Shown here piece after piece: positions 28,937 through 35,633 of a stretch of DNA of 35,633 nt. Source of the DNA: Bacteroidota bacterium (lineage in GTDB: Bacteria; Bacteroidota; Bacteroidia; Flavobacteriales; Weeksellaceae); the NCBI GenBank assembly GCA_023457935.1, contig JAEXBA010000010.1:1-35633 (forward strand), written 5' to 3'. The notes under the pieces were generated by a model that saw only the letters and a list, made by a program, of their open reading frames with translations, had not been told where the DNA came from and searched no databases. The first letter of the stretch is position 1, and each line of letters starts with the position of its first letter. The translations under genes and the position numbers were made by a program.

Positions 28937-30634
28937 ATGTCATTATCAGAACAGGAAATTATCCGTCGTGAAAAACTGAATAAATTAACCGCAATGGGAA
29001 TCAATGCGTTTCCTGCGGAAGAATATACCATAACCGATACCACAAAATCCATCAAGGAAAATTTTGAGGAAAACAGAAAAGTAAAACTGGCGGGAAGACT
29101 GATGTCCAGAAGGATTCAGGGAAAAGCGAGTTTTGCGGAGCTTCAGGATTCGGAAGGTAGAATTCAGGTGTATTTCAACCGCGATGAAATCTGTCCCGGT
29201 GATGATAAAGAGCTTTATAACGAAGTGTACAAGCACCTTTTGGATATTGGTGACATCATCGGAATTGAAGGCGAACTGTTCAAGACTCAGGTTGGAGAAA
29301 TGACGGTAATGGTGAAAAAATTCACGCTTTTAACCAAAGCTTTGCGTCCGTTGCCGCTTCCGAAAGTAGATGCAGAAGGAAATGTTCACGATGCTTTTAT
29401 CGATCCGGAACTTCGTTACAGACAGCGTTACGCCGATTTGGTCGTGAATCCGCATGTGAAAGAAATTTTCGTAAAAAGAACGAAAATGTTTAACGCGATG
29501 CGTCAGTTTTTCAATGAAGCCGGTTATTTTGAGGTGGAAACTCCGATTTTACAATCGATTCCGGGTGGAGCTGCGGCGCGTCCGTTCATCACGCATCACA
29601 ATTCACTCGATATTCCTCTGTACATGAGAATTGCGAACGAACTGTATCTGAAAAGACTGATTGTTGGTGGTTTCGATGGCGTTTATGAATTCTCAAAAAA
29701 CTTCAGAAATGAGGGAATGGACAGAACGCACAATCCGGAATTTACCGCAATGGAAATCTATGTTGCCTACAAAGATTATAACTGGATGATGGATTTCACG
29801 GAAAAACTGTTGGAATTTACCGCTGTTCAGGTGAACGGAAGTACAGAATCCACTTTCGGAGAACACACGATCAACTGGAAAGCGCCGTATCCAAGAGTTT
29901 CAATGACAGAAGCGATACAGAAATTCACAGGTTTTGACATTACCGGAAAATCGGAAGACGAACTTCGTGAGTTTGCAAAATCCATCGGAATTGAAGTGAA
30001 CGAAACCATGGGTAAAGGAAAACTGATTGATGAAATTTTCGGAGAGAAATGTGAAGGAAACTTTATTCAGCCGACGTTTATTACCGATTATCCTGTGGAA
30101 ATGTCGCCACTTACGAAAAAACACAGAAGCAAAGAAGGTTTAACCGAACGTTTCGAACTGATGGTTTGCGGAAAAGAAATCGCAAATGCCTATTCAGAAT
30201 TAAATGATCCGATTGATCAGCGCGAGAGATTTGAAGCGCAGTTGGCTCTTTCTGAAAGAGGCGATGACGAAGCGATGTTTATCGACAACGATTTCCTTCG
30301 TGCTTTGGAATACGGAATGCCGCCAACTTCAGGATTGGGAATCGGAATGGACCGTTTGATTATGTTTCTGACGAATAATCCGTCGATTCAGGAAGTTTTG
30401 TTTTTCCCGCAAATGCGTCCGGAAAAAACCGAACTGCAGATTGAATTGGGCGAAGACGAAAAAGTAATCATCGAAATTCTGAATTCTCAGGAAGAACCGA
30501 TGCAGCTTTCAGAAGTGAAAGAAAGATCGCAGCTTTCCGGAAAAAAATGGGACAAAGCTTCGAAAAATCTTACGAAAAACAATCTTGTAAAAGTGGAAAA
30601 AACCGAAGATCAGCTTCTGATGATTCTGGTTTAA
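28937..30634 (+). CDS. lysS: Lysyl-tRNA synthetase (class II) with C-terminal extension
   Basis: This 565-aa protein has an anticodon-binding OB fold (about 55-150, VKLAGRLMSRRIQGKASFAE) and a class II catalytic core. Motif 1 lies near 195-220, motif 2 is FRNEGMDRTHNPEFTAMEIY, and motif 3 is GLGIGMDRLIMFLT (about 465-478). After FFPQMRPE (about 495), where many bacterial LysRS end, there are ~70 further residues. They contain EDEKVIIEILNSQEEPMQLS and KWDKASKNLTKNNLVKVEKT, which resemble a small winged-helix domain. This extension is usual in flavobacterial enzymes to my knowledge. The ATG at 28937 (MSLSEQEIIRREKLN) is chosen because the longer frame begins between the cytochrome terminator stem arms. 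Confidence 0.97.
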   Translation: MSLSEQEIIRREKLNKLTAMGINAFPAEEYTITDTTKSIKENFEENRKVKLAGRLMSRRIQGKASFAELQDSEGRIQVYFNRDEICPGDDKELYNEVYKHLLDIGDIIGIEGELFKTQVGEMTVMVKKFTLLTKALRPLPLPKVDAEGNVHDAFIDPELRYRQRYADLVVNPHVKEIFVKRTKMFNAMRQFFNEAGYFEVETPILQSIPGGAAARPFITHHNSLDIPLYMRIANELYLKRLIVGGFDGVYEFSKNFRNEGMDRTHNPEFTAMEIYVAYKDYNWMMDFTEKLLEFTAVQVNGSTESTFGEHTINWKAPYPRVSMTEAIQKFTGFDITGKSEDELREFAKSIGIEVNETMGKGKLIDEIFGEKCEGNFIQPTFITDYPVEMSPLTKKHRSKEGLTERFELMVCGKEIANAYSELNDPIDQRERFEAQLALSERGDDEAMFIDNDFLRALEYGMPPTSGLGIGMDRLIMFLTNNPSIQEVLFFPQMRPEKTELQIELGEDEKVIIEILNSQEEPMQLSEVKERSQLSGKKWDKASKNLTKNNLVKVEKTEDQLLMILV

Positions 30635-30654
30635 GAACATTTCAAAACATATTA

Positions 30655-30685
30655 AAATCCTGAAAAAGCATTCAGGATTTTTTTT
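30655..30685 (+). terminator. Terminator of lysS
   Basis: Perfect 10-bp stem AAATCCTGAA/TTCAGGATTT (30655-30664 with 30671-30680), then a T-run. Confidence 0.9.
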
Positions 30686-30690
30686 ATTTT

Positions 30691-30698
30691 TAAATTTG
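30691..30698 (+). promoter_or_regulatory. -7 box (TAAATTTG) of the double-OmpA gene
   Basis: An exact TAnnTTTG match ending 4 bases before the GTG start at 30703. It lies directly behind the lysS terminator. Confidence 0.7.
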
Positions 30699-30702
30699 AC
30701 AG

Positions 30703-31527
30703 GTGCGAAACCTTTTTCTTCTTTTCCTATTGCTTTCCGTTTCAAAACTGCAGTCGCAGATGTTGACTTCGGTTTATTTTGATGTGAATAAATCTGATCT
30801 GAAAGCTGAAACAGTTTCAAAACTAGACAGTCTTGCCCAGCTGAAAGCCAATCTTACTTTCAGAATCTACGGTAACTGCGACAGTTCTGGCACGGATGAA
30901 TTCAACAGAATACTTTCGGAGAAAAGAGCTGAAAAAGTGACCGCCTATCTTTCTTCCAGAATTTCACCGAATATCAAAATTGGAAACACGGTAGGCCTGG
31001 GCGAAACAAAACCTGTGAATGATAACAGCACACATCAGCTGAAAGCCAAAAACCGCCGCGTGGATATTTTTATCGAAAGAAGTTTTCTGCCAGGTGAGAA
31101 AATTTCAAGAAAAGGCCTCCCAAGTTTTTTTGATACGCGTGTTTCGGACATGAAAGCGGGAGACACATTATCGCTTCCTGATGTTAATTTTTATGGCGGC
31201 CGTCACGTCTGGCTTCCGAAGGCAGAACTGAAACTTAAACGGCTTCTGAATATTCTGAAGTATAATCCTGAACTTTATGTGGAACTGCAGGGACATATTT
31301 GCTGTGATTATGAAAATTTTGACGGTGAAGACCTCGATCTTGGTACTTTCAATCTTTCCGTAACGCGCGCAGAGGCTATCAGAAACTATCTTTTAAAAAA
31401 TGGCATCAATGCAGACAGAATCAAAGCGGCCGGACTTGGGCATCTCAATCCAGTGGTCTATCCGGAAACAACAGAGCGGGACCGAACCTTAAACCGCCGC
31501 GTCGAACTTTTGATTCTGAAGAATTAA
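30703..31527 (+). CDS. Secreted protein with two tandem OmpA-like domains, GTG start
   Basis: This 274-aa protein has a signal peptide (MRNLFLLFLLLSVSKLQSQ) and then two OmpA C-terminal-like peptidoglycan-binding domains. Domain 1 (about 20-128) has SVYFDVNKSDLKAETVSKLD and ends KAKNRRVDIFIE. Domain 2 (about 150-272) has VELQGHICCDYENF and SVTRAEAIRNYLLKNGINAD and ends RDRTLNRRVELLIL. There is no beta-barrel and no lipobox, so it is probably a soluble periplasmic peptidoglycan-binding protein. GTG is the only start that keeps the signal peptide, since the next Met (residue 20) would remove it. The promoter box position implies a leaderless mRNA. Confidence 0.88.
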   Translation: MRNLFLLFLLLSVSKLQSQMLTSVYFDVNKSDLKAETVSKLDSLAQLKANLTFRIYGNCDSSGTDEFNRILSEKRAEKVTAYLSSRISPNIKIGNTVGLGETKPVNDNSTHQLKAKNRRVDIFIERSFLPGEKISRKGLPSFFDTRVSDMKAGDTLSLPDVNFYGGRHVWLPKAELKLKRLLNILKYNPELYVELQGHICCDYENFDGEDLDLGTFNLSVTRAEAIRNYLLKNGINADRIKAAGLGHLNPVVYPETTERDRTLNRRVELLILKN

Positions 31528-31606
31528 ATCTTTTTAATGAAAACTTAACGCAGTATTCATTATCAATTCACATCGGTGAAGTACTTTTATTTACTTGATA
31601 AGAGTA

Positions 31607-32440
31607 ATGAAAAAGCTTCCGCTCATCCTTTTTGTTTTCCTTTTATTTTCCTGCTCAGATTCTGAAAATTCTGTGAAAATCAAGGGTTCAGATACTGAAG
31701 TAAATCTCGCCGTAGAACTCGCGGAAAAATTCTACACCGTGAACAGCGATTACAGTCTTGCCGTTTCCGGCGGCGGTTCCGGTTTGGGAATTGCGTCGTT
31801 GTATAACGGTCAAGCCGATATTGCCAATTCTTCGCGGCCGCTTTCTGATGACGAAATACGGCTGTTTGAAGAAAAGGGAATTGAATTGATTACGAATGTT
31901 TTTGCGGAAGATGCAACGGCAATTGTCGTGAATTCCAATATTCCGATTGACGAAATTGATGTCGAAAATCTCGGCAAAATTTTCGACGGTTCATATAAAG
32001 ATTGGGAACCGGTTCTTGGAAAAAAACTGGCGATTAATATTTATGGTCGTCAAAGCAATTCCGGAACACATTCTTTTGTTCAGAAAAAACTCAACATCAA
32101 ATTTTCACCGAAAGCCAAAGAGATGAATGGAAACGCGCAGATTCTGGAAGGAATTAAAGCTGATCCGTCCGGAATTGGTTATGTCGGCGCCGGTTATTTG
32201 CTGAGTTTACCGGAAGATTCGAATGTAAAAGCACTTAAAATAAAGGAAACCCAAAATGGAATAGCAATTTCACCTTTGGATGATGAAGCCATTAAAACGG
32301 GAAAATATTTTTTTCAGCGTCCGCTTTATCAGTTTATTCCGAAAGAATCTTGGGCGAAAGCAAAACCGTTTCTCGATTTTGAAAAAACAGAAGAAGGGAA
32401 GGAGATCATCAGGAAATCGGGTTATTATGTTTTAGAATAA
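31607..32440 (+). CDS. Phosphate ABC transporter substrate-binding lipoprotein, PstS-like
   Basis: About 277 aa with a lipoprotein signal (MKKLPLILFVFLLFSC). The PBP-like phosphate-binding fold shows IKGSDTEVNLAVELAEKF, SGGGSGLGIASL, ANSSRPLSDDEI and RQSNSGTHSFVQ, which supply the phosphate-contacting Ser/Thr/Arg residues of the PstS family. It captures phosphate in the periplasm for PstCAB encoded downstream. An upstream TTG at 31595 extends the frame by four codons, but the ATG at 31607 gives the normal signal. A TACTTTTA box (31582-31589) lies upstream. The next gene starts 10 bases after the stop. Confidence 0.92.
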   Translation: MKKLPLILFVFLLFSCSDSENSVKIKGSDTEVNLAVELAEKFYTVNSDYSLAVSGGGSGLGIASLYNGQADIANSSRPLSDDEIRLFEEKGIELITNVFAEDATAIVVNSNIPIDEIDVENLGKIFDGSYKDWEPVLGKKLAINIYGRQSNSGTHSFVQKKLNIKFSPKAKEMNGNAQILEGIKADPSGIGYVGAGYLLSLPEDSNVKALKIKETQNGIAISPLDDEAIKTGKYFFQRPLYQFIPKESWAKAKPFLDFEKTEEGKEIIRKSGYYVLE

Positions 32441-32450
32441 TGTAGAGAAT

Positions 32451-32846
32451 ATGAAAACGAAAAGTCGGATTTTTCTGGTTATTGCACTCGTTGCCGCAAT
32501 TACAGTGTTTCATATTTTAATCGTATTCGGAATTATTCCTTATGAATATGTTTGGGGAGGACGCTTGAAAAATGATGCGCAAATGTATATTTCCGAAACA
32601 GTCTCTATTGTTCTGAATCTGTTTCTGATTGTTGTTTTATTGATGAAATCAGATCAAATCAAGCCTTGGTTTTCGCCAAAAGTGATGAGTGGAATACTGT
32701 GGTTTTTCGTCATCTTGTTTGGACTCAATACCATTGGAAATTTACTTGCTGAAACTGTTTTTGAAAAAAGTTTTGCAGTGGTGACGCTGTTTCTTGTGAT
32801 AATGATTTTCATGCTGCTGAAAAAAGAAAATTTGAAAAAAAAATGA
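32451..32846 (+). CDS. Uncharacterised four-TM membrane protein inside the pst operon
   Basis: This 131-aa protein has four predicted membrane segments (about 7-28, 46-66, 80-100, 107-124), a short loop GIIPYEYVWGGRLKNDAQMY after the first and a Lys-rich C-terminus (KKENLKKK). I recognise no family. Its stop overlaps the pstC start (ATGA), and it starts 10 bases after pstS, so it is translated as part of the phosphate-uptake operon. A role as an accessory or regulatory subunit of the transporter is suggested by position only. Confidence 0.85.
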   Translation: MKTKSRIFLVIALVAAITVFHILIVFGIIPYEYVWGGRLKNDAQMYISETVSIVLNLFLIVVLLMKSDQIKPWFSPKVMSGILWFFVILFGLNTIGNLLAETVFEKSFAVVTLFLVIMIFMLLKKENLKKK

Positions 32847-33730
32847 GCTCTATCAATAACAGAGAAAGACAGAATACGGCTTTTAAATGGATTTTCAGGA
32901 TTACAGGGTTGCTTGTAATTGCGGTTTTGGCCGGAATTTTCCTGATGCTCGTCTATAATTCTATTGCCTTTTTCGGGAATTTTTCGCCGATGGATTTTAT
33001 TTCCGGAACGCAGTGGAATCCTTCATTTGAACAGTACGGAATTTTACCGCTGATTGTTTCCACAACTTTGGTGACATTCGGCGCAATGCTGATTGCCGTT
33101 CCTCTGGGAATCGGAACTGCGACTTTTCTGTCAGAATACTGTCCGCCAAAACTGAAAGCCATTCTGAAACCTGCAATCGAAATGCTGGCTGCAGTTCCTT
33201 CTGTTGCCATCGGATTTTTGGGAATTGTTCTTCTCGGTCCCGGAATCGCAGATGTTACCAATCAAAGTAACGGACTGAACGCTTTGAACGGTGCAATTCT
33301 TTTGGCGATTATGGCTTTACCGACAATTATTACCGTGAGCGAAGATGCAATCAGTGCGGTTCCTCAAACGTATCGTGAGGCGAGTTTGGGAATCGGAGCC
33401 GACCGTTGGGAAACCGTAAGAAAAATTGTGATTCCAGCCGCTGCTCCGGGAATTATTGCTGCTGTCATGTTGGGAGTTGGACGCGCCATCGGCGAAACGA
33501 TGACGGTTTTAATGGCAACCGGAAATGCCGCCGCTTTTCCGAAAGGTTTTTTCGACAGTGTAAGAACAATCACCGCAACCATCGCCATTGAAATGGGTGA
33601 AGTTCCGTATAATACCACGCATTATTACGCACTGTACGCCATTGCTGCAGTTCTGTTTTTTATGACGCTGATTGTGAATCTTTTGGGCGAATATTTCGTG
33701 AATAAATTCAGAAAATACCATGCAATGTAA
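32843..33730 (+). CDS. pstC: Phosphate ABC transporter permease PstC
   Basis: This 295-aa permease has six membrane segments. The first is followed by a periplasmic loop (NSIAFFGNFSPMDFISGTQW), and the others cluster from about residue 65. The EAA-type coupling loop is TYREASLGIGADRWETVRKI, and MLGVGRAIGETMTVLMATG is the PstC-specific block. It forms the inner-membrane channel with PstA. The start codon overlaps the stop of the preceding gene by four bases (ATGA), and the stop overlaps the pstA start by one base (TAATG), so translation is coupled. Confidence 0.96.
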   Translation: MSSINNRERQNTAFKWIFRITGLLVIAVLAGIFLMLVYNSIAFFGNFSPMDFISGTQWNPSFEQYGILPLIVSTTLVTFGAMLIAVPLGIGTATFLSEYCPPKLKAILKPAIEMLAAVPSVAIGFLGIVLLGPGIADVTNQSNGLNALNGAILLAIMALPTIITVSEDAISAVPQTYREASLGIGADRWETVRKIVIPAAAPGIIAAVMLGVGRAIGETMTVLMATGNAAAFPKGFFDSVRTITATIAIEMGEVPYNTTHYYALYAIAAVLFFMTLIVNLLGEYFVNKFRKYHAM

Positions 33731-34575
33731 TGAAGAAGCTTAATAAATTCTGGGAATGGTTGATATTGGGAAGCTGTACGGTAATTGTTCTGCTTTTCCT
33801 TGGCGTAATTATTTTTGATATCGTCGCGAAAGGTTGGGGTGCAGTCAGCTGGGAATTTCTTTCAAAAACTCCTAAAAATGCAATGACGGAAGGCGGAATT
33901 CTTCCTGCAATTCTGGGAACAGTCGTATTAACACTGCTTACCGCGGTTTTCTGTATTCCTTTTGGTGTGTGTTGCGCGGTTTATCTTAACGAATATGCGA
34001 AAGACAGCTATCTTACAAAAGCAATCCGTGCTTCCATCAGAAATCTCTCGGGAATTCCTTCCATTATTTACGGACTGTTTGGTTTAGCACTTTTTGTTCA
34101 GGGAATGAATTTGGGAACGTCAATGCTTTCGGCGGGATTAACTTTGGGCTTACTTTCTTTACCTTACATCATCACAACAACGGAAGAAGCGCTCCGTAGA
34201 ATCCCGAATTCAACAAGGGAAGCCTCTTTGGCGGTTGGAGCTACGCAGTTTGAAAGTATTAAAGACGTAGTAATACCTTCCGCACTTCCAGGAATTTTAA
34301 CCGGAGTTGTTCTCACACTTTCAAGAGCTGCAGGAGAAACCGCACCGATTCTATTTACCGGAGTTGCCTTTTTTATTACGGGTAATACAGGCGGAATCAA
34401 TCAGGAATTCATGGCACTTCCTTATCACTTGTACATGCTTTCGACGCAGCATCAGGCGATAGAGCAGGTTCGTCCTTTGGCGTACGGAACTGCACTGGTT
34501 TTGATTGTGGTTGTGTTTTTACTTAGTTTAACTGCATTTTACATTCGCTATAAATATTCAAAAGATGGAAAATAA
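33730..34575 (+). CDS. pstA: Phosphate ABC transporter permease PstA
   Basis: This 281-aa permease has six membrane segments. The PstA blocks GIPSIIYGLFGLALFVQGMN and RIPNSTREASLAVGATQFES (EAA coupling loop) are clear, and LTLSRAAGETAPILFTG is the conserved C-terminal motif. It pairs with PstC. The N-terminus is short compared with the E. coli protein, as is common. The frame overlaps pstC by one base and pstB by 11 bases, which points to tight translational coupling. Confidence 0.96.
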   Translation: MKKLNKFWEWLILGSCTVIVLLFLGVIIFDIVAKGWGAVSWEFLSKTPKNAMTEGGILPAILGTVVLTLLTAVFCIPFGVCCAVYLNEYAKDSYLTKAIRASIRNLSGIPSIIYGLFGLALFVQGMNLGTSMLSAGLTLGLLSLPYIITTTEEALRRIPNSTREASLAVGATQFESIKDVVIPSALPGILTGVVLTLSRAAGETAPILFTGVAFFITGNTGGINQEFMALPYHLYMLSTQHQAIEQVRPLAYGTALVLIVVVFLLSLTAFYIRYKYSKDGK

Positions 34576-35323
34576 TATAAAACTGTCCGGCAAAAATGTG
34601 AATCTTTGGTTTGGTGACAAACACGTTCTGAAAGGGTGCAATGTAGAATTTGAAAAGAATTCCGTAACGGCATTAATCGGACCTTCAGGTTGCGGAAAAT
34701 CCACTTTACTGAGATGTTTCAACCGAATGCACGATCTGAATTCCGAAGCAAAAGTTGAAGGTGATTTCCTTTTGGATAGCGATGATATTTATGATGGAAA
34801 TACTTCTGTAACACAGATCAGAAGGAAAATCGGAATGGTTTTTCAGAAAGGCAATCCGTTCCCGAAAAGCATTTACGACAATATCAATTACGGACTCAAA
34901 ATCAATAATTTTCCAGTTAGAGACCGTTCAAAAATCATTGAAAAATCGCTCAAAGAAAGTTATATTTGGGATGAGGTAAAAGATGACCTGAAAAAGCCGG
35001 CAACACGTCTTTCCGGCGGTCAGCAACAGCGTTTGTGTATAGCAAGAACCGTTGCTTTGAGACCGGAAGTGATTTTAATGGATGAACCGTGTTCTGCACT
35101 CGATCCGATTTCTACTAAAAAAGTAGAGGAACTCATTCACGAACTCAAAAAAGATTACACAATTGTTATTGTGACGCATAATATGCAGCAGGCGCAACGA
35201 GTTGCCGACAAAACCTGTTTTATGTATCTGGGTGAAGTAATCGAGTTTGCTGAAACTGAACAGATTTTCCAGAATCCGCAGCACGAACTCACTCAGAAAT
35301 ACATTAAAGGCGCTTTCGGGTAA
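34565..35323 (+). CDS. pstB: Phosphate ABC transporter ATPase PstB
   Basis: This 252-aa ABC ATPase has Walker A GPSGCGKST, Q-loop MVFQKGNPFPKSIYDNI (PstB-type), signature LSGGQQQRLCIARTVA, Walker B VILMDEPCSALDP and the switch His in VIVTHNMQQAQRVAD. It powers phosphate import through PstCA. The gene starts inside the end of pstA. No phoU follows within the window, although pst operons usually end with it. Downstream is an imperfect hairpin and then gyrB. Confidence 0.97.
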   Translation: MENNIKLSGKNVNLWFGDKHVLKGCNVEFEKNSVTALIGPSGCGKSTLLRCFNRMHDLNSEAKVEGDFLLDSDDIYDGNTSVTQIRRKIGMVFQKGNPFPKSIYDNINYGLKINNFPVRDRSKIIEKSLKESYIWDEVKDDLKKPATRLSGGQQQRLCIARTVALRPEVILMDEPCSALDPISTKKVEELIHELKKDYTIVIVTHNMQQAQRVADKTCFMYLGEVIEFAETEQIFQNPQHELTQKYIKGAFG

Positions 35324-35352
35324 TATTTAATTGTTTTCTAGCATAAAAATAC

Positions 35353-35374
35353 CTTCAGAAGTCATTTTCTGAAG
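35353..35374 (+). terminator. Possible weak terminator after pstB
   Basis: Stem CTTCAGAA/TTCTGAAG (35353-35360 with 35367-35374), loop GTCATT. No T-run follows, so termination may be inefficient. Confidence 0.45.
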
Positions 35375-35541
35375 TGTTATGGTGTTGATAACTTTTGCCG
35401 TTTTCTCATGCTTTTTTACTTTCGTATTTCGCTGATTTTTCCGATATTTGTAAGTCTTTGCAAAAAGCAAAAATTAGTTGAATTTTAATTGAAATTTAAA
35501 TATTTGCGGAAGCCAAAAGCCGTACGCAAACAGAAGAAATT

Positions 35542-35633
35542 ATGAGTCAGAAACAATATACAGCAAGTAATATTCAGGCGCTCGAAGGAATGGAGCACGT
35601 TCGTTTGCGTCCTTCCATGTACATCGGTGATGT
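35542..35633 (+). CDS. gyrB: DNA gyrase subunit B, N-terminal 31 codons
   Basis: The frame begins MSQKQYTASNIQALEGMEHV and continues RLRPSMYIGDV to the window end. This is the N-terminal arm of the GyrB GHKL ATPase (compare xxQVLEGLEAVRxRPGMYIGD), with Ser in place of the more usual Gly after RP. In ParE the segment is similar, so a ParE identity is possible, but the ALEGMEHVRLRPSMYIG form is what flavobacterial GyrB shows to my knowledge. A near-consensus -7 box (AATATTTG, 35509-35516) with a TTG 17 bases upstream precedes it. Confidence 0.85.
   Translation, partial: MSQKQYTASNIQALEGMEHVRLRPSMYIGD

Overview
This window looks like a chromosomal segment of a Flavobacteriia member, most likely from the Chryseobacterium/Kaistella group. 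Evidence: roughly 40% GC by eye, many Bacteroidetes-type promoters with a TAnnTTTG -7 box, many short-signal lipoproteins, an OM beta-barrel paired with a TPR protein, and a lysyl-tRNA synthetase with a flavobacterial-style C-terminal extension. The genus is inferred, not proven. No phage, transposase, integrase or CRISPR array is visible.

Layout. 1-4200: 3' part of a dGTPase gene, an SPFH/band 7 protein, a DUF962/Mpo1-like membrane protein and an APC amino-acid permease. 4430-9285: a 986-aa TPR protein and a 587-aa plug-less outer-membrane beta-barrel that probably form one transcription unit, followed by tRNA-Arg(CCG). 9426-9522: a complete promoter-to-terminator unit without an ORF, a good small RNA candidate. 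9627-12723: a DUF465 protein, an NlpC/P60 lipoprotein and the GTPase TypA/BipA. 12724-13361: an array of REP-like repeats abutting a small GIY-YIG nuclease gene. 13468-16130: a stress-flavoured minus-strand group (Asn/Gly-rich hydrophilic protein, zinc alcohol dehydrogenase, DUF2892-SRPBCC protein). 16278-19653: M23 peptidase lipoprotein, GHL10 glycosidase-like lipoprotein, EamA transporter. 19653-20428: a decayed coding remnant, a YtxH-like protein and an intergenic region made of palindromic repeat debris.

20429-25031 is the metabolic centrepiece: isoaspartyl peptidase/plant-type asparaginase and cyanophycinase on the minus strand, divergent from a full-length cyanophycin synthetase. Together they can make and recycle the Asp-Arg polymer cyanophycin. 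An ANT(6)-type nucleotidyltransferase, lipB, a TetR regulator and a trpG/pabA amidotransferase gene follow. A second putative small RNA (27490-27548) lies between the last two. 28228-31527 carries a small lipoprotein, a c-type cytochrome lipoprotein, lysS and a protein with two OmpA-like domains. 31607-35323 is a phosphate-uptake operon, pstS - unknown 4-TM protein - pstC - pstA - pstB, with overlapping reading frames. The window ends in the first 31 codons of gyrB.

Start codons were often decided by promoters: several longest ORFs begin at a TTG lying inside or beside a -7 box or a terminator, so the first downstream ATG was used. Four genes (DUF962, GHL10, cyanophycinase, double OmpA) have a -7 box only 5-7 bases from the start codon and should give leaderless or nearly leaderless mRNAs.
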